Assembly (NCBI GenBank): GCA_900290255.1
Contig: OMOD01000002.1
Location: forward strand, 17,387 to 81,386
DNA: 64,000 nucleotides
Reading direction: 5' to 3'
Source: Candidatus Sulfotelmatobacter kueseliae
GTDB taxonomy: Bacteria; Acidobacteriota; Terriglobia; Terriglobales; Acidobacteriaceae
The notes under the pieces are model-generated. The model had not been told where the DNA came from. It saw only the letters and a list, made by a program, of their open reading frames with translations, and did not search any database. The number at the start of each line of letters is the position of its first letter. The stretch's first letter is position 1. The position numbers and the translations under genes were made by a program. Of the stretch, positions 59,660-64,000 are shown piece after piece.

Positions 59660-62068
59660 TCACGGTTGCCAGGAATACGTGAACTTGATCACGAAGCGGT
59701 TCTCATAGTACTGGGGAGGGTTCGCCGCCGTCAGGCTGGCGAAGCGCTGGCCGGCGGTGTAGATGACGTAGAGATCGCTGTCGGGACGGTAGTTCCAGCG
59801 CAGGCGAATGTTGGCGCTGACGGCCTGATCGTTCGCGGTATCCATCTGAACCAGGCCGGAGAGCGTTAGGAAGCGCGAAAACGAATAGTTGGTCTGGAAA
59901 CTGCCGACGACGACCGAGAAGTCTCCGGCACTGGCAGGCAGGATCGTGGTTCCCGTGGGATCAGTGGTCGCGCCCAAACGGAACCGGTTCCATTGTTGGC
60001 CGAGGCTGAACGACAACTTCTCGCTGGCGCGGTAAGTTGCGCGTGCTCGCGCTTCGTTCAGGCGCCCGTTGTAATAGCCGCCGAATCGCTCAAAAGCGCT
60101 GAACGTCAGGCGCTGGTCCCTGGGGGAGCCATAGCTGAGCTGGTGGCGGGTCCAGGTGTACTCCCCGACCGGAATCGAGACATTCTTGTAAAGGTTGAAC
60201 GGTGAAGTCAGAAGCTGCGCGTTGACGTCCACGATGTCGTCGTCGGTGAAGGAACCGTTGTTCATCTCCATGCGGAATGTGCTCTGCCATTCCTGGGACT
60301 GCAGAACGTGTTGCGTATCCGGAGCGTGGAACAGGGAGCCCTCGAAGTTAAGCTCGCGCACGCCTTCGATCGAAGGCCGAGCCTTGAAGTCGGCGTCGAG
60401 AAAATCGCAGATGCAGTCCTGGCGCTCGAGAAAGCCGACCTCGGGGTTGAAATTCGGCCCGATCCGGCGGTGGTCTCCCATCAGGTCGAGCCAGTTGCTG
60501 CGATAGTGGAAGCTGCCGCCCCAATCGGTCTGTCCTGAGGAGATGCCCGGCGAGCGGGACTCGGCGGCAAACGCGGTGACAGTCAAGTCGCGGAAGAAGA
60601 CCAGCCGGGTATCGGCGCCCTCGGTCTGGTTAAATGGGTCAGAGGGGTTGCCCGAGCGCTTGTCAATGCCCATCACGCCGAAGTAGGAGCCCCCCCACAG
60701 CGCGCGCTTCACCCGCAGGACAGCATAGTTGGCAAAGGGATTCGGTCCAGAATGACGCGTGTCCACGTCCATCACACCCAGTTCGAACTTACCGATCGCG
60801 CCAGTGACTTTGGCCCCGCCGTTGACTGGGACCTCCTCGCCCGTGTTGGGGTCAATTCCTATCTCCCGGCTGAAAAACAATGAGTCCTGTTCCCCGCCCA
60901 AAGGGAAGCTGAAGACGCCGGCATTCTCCAGAAAGAATTGCCGCTTTTCCGGATAGAAAAGTTTGTAAGGCGTAAGGTTGAAGGTCTGCATGTCCACGTC
61001 GGAGTCGGCAAAATCGGTGTTGGCAGTGAAGTTGGCGACGAGGTTGGAGCGCAGGCCGAGCTTGACGTCGAGGCCGCCGGTGTAGAGCGCGCTGGTTCCG
61101 GGAGTGTAGCCGGTGCCGGCCACGCTGGGGGGGAAGTGGCTGAAGCCGGTCAGTCCGTAGGGCTTGACGATGAACAGCCGTCCGCTGTCAATGCCGGAAA
61201 TACCGTGCAACTCGCCCGCCCGGCTGATGCGGGTGGCACCGTCCACGCGCCGCCATGCGGACCAGAGATCTTCTTCATTCTTGCGTCGGATAAAGCGTTT
61301 GAAGTTTATTCCCCAGACCACGTCGTCGGACTGCATGAAGTTCAGCGTCGAAAAAGGAATCCCGACCGTGGCCGTCCAGCCCTCAGGCGTGATGCGGGCC
61401 TCGGACGTCCAGACCCCGTCCCAGCCGGGATCGCCATCGCCAAAGTCGGCGAGCTGCTCCTCGGTGATCAACGCATCGCGTTGCGTGCCCAGGGGGTTGA
61501 TCTGGAAGACGTAGGCGTTGCGGCGGTCGTGGGCGGAATCAATGATGATTTCGAAGGAGTCGTCGAGTCCCTGGCTGACGTCGCGGCGCAGTTCGGTGGC
61601 CACGATGCTCTGTGGGGCAGAGTCGAAACAGCGGATGCCGAAGTACACGTCGCGCTTGGTGTAGAGGATGCGGACTTCGGTGCGCTCGGTCGGCGGTGTT
61701 CCTTCGTAGGGCTCGCGTTGCAGGAAGTTGTCGAGGGGAGAAGCCTGCTGCCAGAGAGGATCGTCGAGGGTGCCGTCGAGCTTCGGGGCCTGATCGACAC
61801 GAACCGCCTCGGCAGTACGTAGACCCTCAGCCGTGCCCGTCTGGCGTCCGCCAGCGTGCGAGCCAGGCGATGACGGCGCCGCCCAGGCCGCTGCGCCCAG
61901 CCCCGCGAGCATGACCAAGGCCAGGCACGGTCTGGTTCGGCGGACGGGCAAAACTCTGTCGCGCTCGGCTGGATAAGGCTCACCCACTGCAGGGCGGTGG
62001 TGGTTCAGGTTCACGTTCCTCGCTGGTTGAAACCGTTTAACTGAGACTTGTGTGAAGCTCCCAAGCAA
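59660..62068 (-). CDS. DUF5916 protein with CBM9-like N-domain, outer-membrane barrel
   Basis: An 802-aa protein. After a hydrophobic signal (LALVMLAGLGAAAWAAP; ATG 62068 leaves an unusual ~45-residue lead, so the real start may be internal) comes a CBM9-like domain (PKLDGTLDDPLWQQASPLDNF, FEIIIDSAHDRRNAYVFQIN). DUF5916 follows: FSTLNFMQSDDVVWGINFKRFIRRKNEEDLWSAW, then beta-barrel-like repeats ending in FVIKFTYSWQP, with the C-terminal aromatic residue typical of outer-membrane barrels. Ligand unknown. Confidence 0.8.
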   Translation of the reverse strand: MLGSFTQVSVKRFQPARNVNLNHHRPAVGEPYPAERDRVLPVRRTRPCLALVMLAGLGAAAWAAPSSPGSHAGGRQTGTAEGLRTAEAVRVDQAPKLDGTLDDPLWQQASPLDNFLQREPYEGTPPTERTEVRILYTKRDVYFGIRCFDSAPQSIVATELRRDVSQGLDDSFEIIIDSAHDRRNAYVFQINPLGTQRDALITEEQLADFGDGDPGWDGVWTSEARITPEGWTATVGIPFSTLNFMQSDDVVWGINFKRFIRRKNEEDLWSAWRRVDGATRISRAGELHGISGIDSGRLFIVKPYGLTGFSHFPPSVAGTGYTPGTSALYTGGLDVKLGLRSNLVANFTANTDFADSDVDMQTFNLTPYKLFYPEKRQFFLENAGVFSFPLGGEQDSLFFSREIGIDPNTGEEVPVNGGAKVTGAIGKFELGVMDVDTRHSGPNPFANYAVLRVKRALWGGSYFGVMGIDKRSGNPSDPFNQTEGADTRLVFFRDLTVTAFAAESRSPGISSGQTDWGGSFHYRSNWLDLMGDHRRIGPNFNPEVGFLERQDCICDFLDADFKARPSIEGVRELNFEGSLFHAPDTQHVLQSQEWQSTFRMEMNNGSFTDDDIVDVNAQLLTSPFNLYKNVSIPVGEYTWTRHQLSYGSPRDQRLTFSAFERFGGYYNGRLNEARARATYRASEKLSFSLGQQWNRFRLGATTDPTGTTILPASAGDFSVVVGSFQTNYSFSRFLTLSGLVQMDTANDQAVSANIRLRWNYRPDSDLYVIYTAGQRFASLTAANPPQYYENRFVIKFTYSWQP

Positions 62069-62124
62069 GCGCGCCTGTTGGCGACCCGGACGCCCGGAAG
62101 AGAGCTGCGGGACTTAATCTGTGA

Positions 62125-63000
62125 TTATAACGAGAGCCGCAGGTGTTCTTCTGCAGAAAGGTGAGCGCCGGCCAGAAGCAACAAGCCCGACAGGAACGCC
62201 CAGAACATCAGGCTGACCGAGAGCGCGAACGGACCGTAGACTTCCTGAAAATTCAGCCAGGGCAGGGCGAGGATATAGGCGTATTTGAGCGCCTCGGAAA
62301 GTAGTCCCATGATGATGGCGGTGGGCAGCACGGCGCGCACCGGGACCTTGCCATTGGGCAGCACCCAGTAAATGAGGAAGAAAATGGCAATGCTGGCGGC
62401 GATGGCGAACAGCTTCATGACGATGAATCCGACCGCGCTCACGAAGTCCTTGCCGTGTCCGCGCAGCAGGAACTCGATAAACGCCACCGGACCGGCGGTC
62501 AGAGCGATCGACAACAGGGCCAGGACACCGCAGGCGAAGGCCAATCCGAACGAGACCACCTGATTTCCCAGGTAGGAGCGGTTTTTCTCGAAATGCCAGA
62601 CCCGGTTCAAGGCAACTTCCAGCGGCAGAAATATTCCGGACGAAGTGACCAGCAGAATAATCAGCGATGCGAACTGCACGCGCTGCCGGGAGTTCACCAT
62701 GGCGTTGAGGTTACGGATGACGAAGTCCTGGCCCGCCGGAAGGTCGTCCCGCAGGAGCTGAATGACAACTTCGCTCATCACCCGGGAGTGAAACACGCGG
62801 CGGATCAGGGTCATCATCAGCACGACGAAAGGAAAGAACGACAGGATGGCGTTGGCGGCGACCGAAAAGGCAAAGGTGTGCACCTCCGTGCGCATGAGGT
62901 ACTTCACGGTGGAGAGCACAAGGCCGGAGGAGGCGCGCGGGGCGGGCCGCACGGGCCGGGGTGGATTGGCTGCAGTCACCGGACTGGGCGGGTTGGACAC
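62125..63000 (-). CDS. YihY/BrkB family membrane protein
   Basis: A 291-aa protein with six or so TM segments of the YihY/BrkB family: FAFSVAANAILSFFPFVVLMMTLI, VTSSGIFLPLEVALNRVWHFEKNRSYLGNQ (family signature with RVW), and IFFLIYWVLPNGKVPVRAVLPTAIIMG. Role unknown. The start is a GTG at 63000. It is upstream of the DUF5916 gene on the same strand (56-bp gap). Confidence 0.88.
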   Translation of the reverse strand: MSNPPSPVTAANPPRPVRPAPRASSGLVLSTVKYLMRTEVHTFAFSVAANAILSFFPFVVLMMTLIRRVFHSRVMSEVVIQLLRDDLPAGQDFVIRNLNAMVNSRQRVQFASLIILLVTSSGIFLPLEVALNRVWHFEKNRSYLGNQVVSFGLAFACGVLALLSIALTAGPVAFIEFLLRGHGKDFVSAVGFIVMKLFAIAASIAIFFLIYWVLPNGKVPVRAVLPTAIIMGLLSEALKYAYILALPWLNFQEVYGPFALSVSLMFWAFLSGLLLLAGAHLSAEEHLRLSL

Positions 63001-63477
63001 GGGATGATGTCATCGTAGCAGAGTGGCGGGAAGGCTGCGGGGGCGAGCCAAACCGAAGTTCTGCAGGCGGTTACCGGACTATTTCTTTATCCCTGTTAAA
63101 GTTATCCAACATGACCACTGGTCACATTACGATTCCTTTCTAATTCCACTTGCGAAACGTTTTAATAGTGCTTATTATCTGTTGCTCAACACCGGGAGAG
63201 TGTTCGGTGTTGAGAGCAGCCAGGTCCGGTTGACCTTGAGTCGAGTAGTGGAAAAGCGCCAAATTCACGGGCTCCCGAAGTTCACACCGCAGTGTTCCTG
63301 TGCGGTGGAGGACTGAGGAGCTTTTTCCTTTTGGGAAGGGTGGTTGGGCTTCTTCTTCTGCCGTCGAGCGCAACCAGGAAGTTCTGCCGGCTTCTTTGAG
63401 GGGGGCTTCGGTCGACCGGGGCGACGATCGAGGATGCCGGAAAACATAATTCGTGATTGGTGAAAGGAGTTTTATCC
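63001..63477. other. Divergent region and long leader of the cold-shock gene
   Basis: This 477-bp gap separates BrkB (minus) from csp (plus). CTCAACACCG (63185-63194) pairs with CGGTGTTGAG (63205-63214), a 10-bp stem. An AT-rich stretch at ~63148-63178 (TTGCGAAACG, TTTTAATAGTGCTTATTAT) could be the promoter, giving a leader of about 300 nt, typical of thermoregulated csp mRNA. No gene is seen. Confidence 0.5.
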
Positions 63478-63681
63478 GTGAGAGAGAAAGGTACAGTGAA
63501 GTGGTTCAACGGGGCGAAGGGATATGGATTTATCCAGCGCTCCACGGGGGAAGACGTATTCGTGCACTTTTCCGCGATCCAGGAGAACGGGTATCGCACG
63601 CTGAATGAGGGTGAAACCGTGGAGTTTGATCTGCTGAAAGGCCCCAAAGGCTTCCAGGCGGCAAACGTAGTCCGCGCCTAA
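63478..63681 (+). CDS. Cold-shock protein (CspA family)
   Basis: A 67-aa OB-fold RNA-binding protein with RNP1 GYGFIQ and RNP2 VFVHFSAI. It starts at GTG 63478 with AAAGGAG upstream. [16 protein letters not shown] is the family N-terminus. It binds single-stranded nucleic acid and may act as an RNA chaperone. A long leader precedes it and a terminator follows. Confidence 0.95.
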   Translation: MREKGTVKWFNGAKGYGFIQRSTGEDVFVHFSAIQENGYRTLNEGETVEFDLLKGPKGFQAANVVRA

Positions 63682-63708
63682 CCGCGAACCATTCGGAGCC
63701 CTCCCCAG

Positions 63709-63740
63709 AACCCTCCCGATCCCAGCGGGAGGGTTCTTTA
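63709..63740 (+). terminator. Rho-independent terminator after csp
   Basis: AACCCTCCCG (63709-63718), loop ATCCCAG, CGGGAGGGTT (63726-63735), then CTTTATTT. Confidence 0.85.
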
Positions 63741-63799
63741 TTTGGAGAAACCAAAAGAACTGAACCCCCTCTGTTCGGTAATGTCCTAATTCAGTTTTT

Positions 63800-63826
63800 T
63801 CACTACAGAATCACGGAGACACAGAG
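63800..63826. repeat. Single arm of family F repeat
   Basis: TCACTACAGAATCACGGAGA then CACAGAGA matches the family F words of 22793-22894, but without the complementary arm in view. Confidence 0.6.
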
Positions 63827-63862
63827 AGACCCGCCCGGTCGACCAACCCATGGCTAACTGCT

Positions 63863-64000
63863 CTAGGGAAACTGGATGTGCACTGCGTTCCCCGCCGTAC
63901 TTACGTTGAGGTGTTCCCCATAGTATTTTCCGACTCCGCGCACCAGCCCTGCCATCAGCGCAACCAGTCCACGCTCGGACTCGTAGTGCATGATCGCCGC
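63863..64000 (-). CDS. C-terminal fragment of an H-NOX-like heme-binding protein (3' end only)
   Basis: The last 45 codons of a minus-strand gene entering from the right edge, ending in TAG at 63863-63865. It reads MHYESERGLVALMAGLVRGV, then GKYYGEHLNVSTAGNAVHIQ and FP. The YxSxRGL...GLVxGxxKYY pattern matches by eye the end of H-NOX (heme NO-binding) domains. The N-terminal heme pocket is not in view. Confidence 0.5.
   Translation of the reverse strand, partial: AAIMHYESERGLVALMAGLVRGVGKYYGEHLNVSTAGNAVHIQFP

Overview
The window looks like a chromosomal segment of a soil Acidobacteriota (Terriglobia / Koribacter-like lineage). This is inferred from its GC-rich sequence, FG-GAP/Ig surface proteins, a Ser/Thr kinase fused to a TolB-type propeller, a PadR regulator, S9 and pseudo-matrixin secreted proteins, DUF5916 and small acidobacterial-type membrane proteins, and many intergenic palindromic repeats. 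It is not assigned by any database search.

Layout. 1-2059: C-terminal part of an FG-GAP/Ig-like surface protein. 2331-9474: the translation/transcription operon rimP-nusA-infB-ylxP(DUF503)-rbfA-nrnA, with a rimP leader-type hairpin. 9587-13185: an ArnT-like glycosyltransferase and an amidohydrolase interrupted by membrane helices. 13203-16215 (minus): korDABC, a 2-oxoacid:ferredoxin oxidoreductase. 16739-31843: housekeeping and accessory genes (GNAT, M24 peptidase, AlkD, GYD, MFS, DUF167, YggS, OPT, ComF, HNH, S9 peptidase), separated by long hairpins made of short repeated words. 32335-35337 and 45569-46231 are two minus-strand secreted-protein genes that were once adjacent.

35379-45610 is an integrated element of about 10.2 kb. 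It is bounded by a perfect 15-bp direct repeat and sits in the 3' end of the 45569-46231 gene. Deleting one repeat copy plus the element restores a longer host reading frame whose TGA lies 2 nt before the next ATG. The element carries a tyrosine integrase, a RepA-like ATPase, HTH proteins, a TerS-like protein and an intact large terminase, then a run of small proteins including a double zinc-knuckle protein. It has no portal, capsid or tail gene. It also has an iteron/hairpin region, a (GGCNN)17 tract and about 20 copies of GATGGGG. I read it as a phage-satellite-like element of a type I cannot name, and it is the best candidate for an undescribed system.

46319-64000: methyltransferases, an IS1-like transposase, small HTH proteins, a kinase-propeller gene followed by a collapsed paralogue, a PadR regulator with a 16-bp palindrome in its promoter, FKBP, a CheY-like regulator, an LpxD-like/deacetylase pair, DUF5916, BrkB, a cold-shock protein and the tail of an H-NOX-like gene. 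Two perfect 17-19 bp tandem duplications (20687-20720, 30484-30521) change reading frames of host genes and may be recent mutations or assembly errors.
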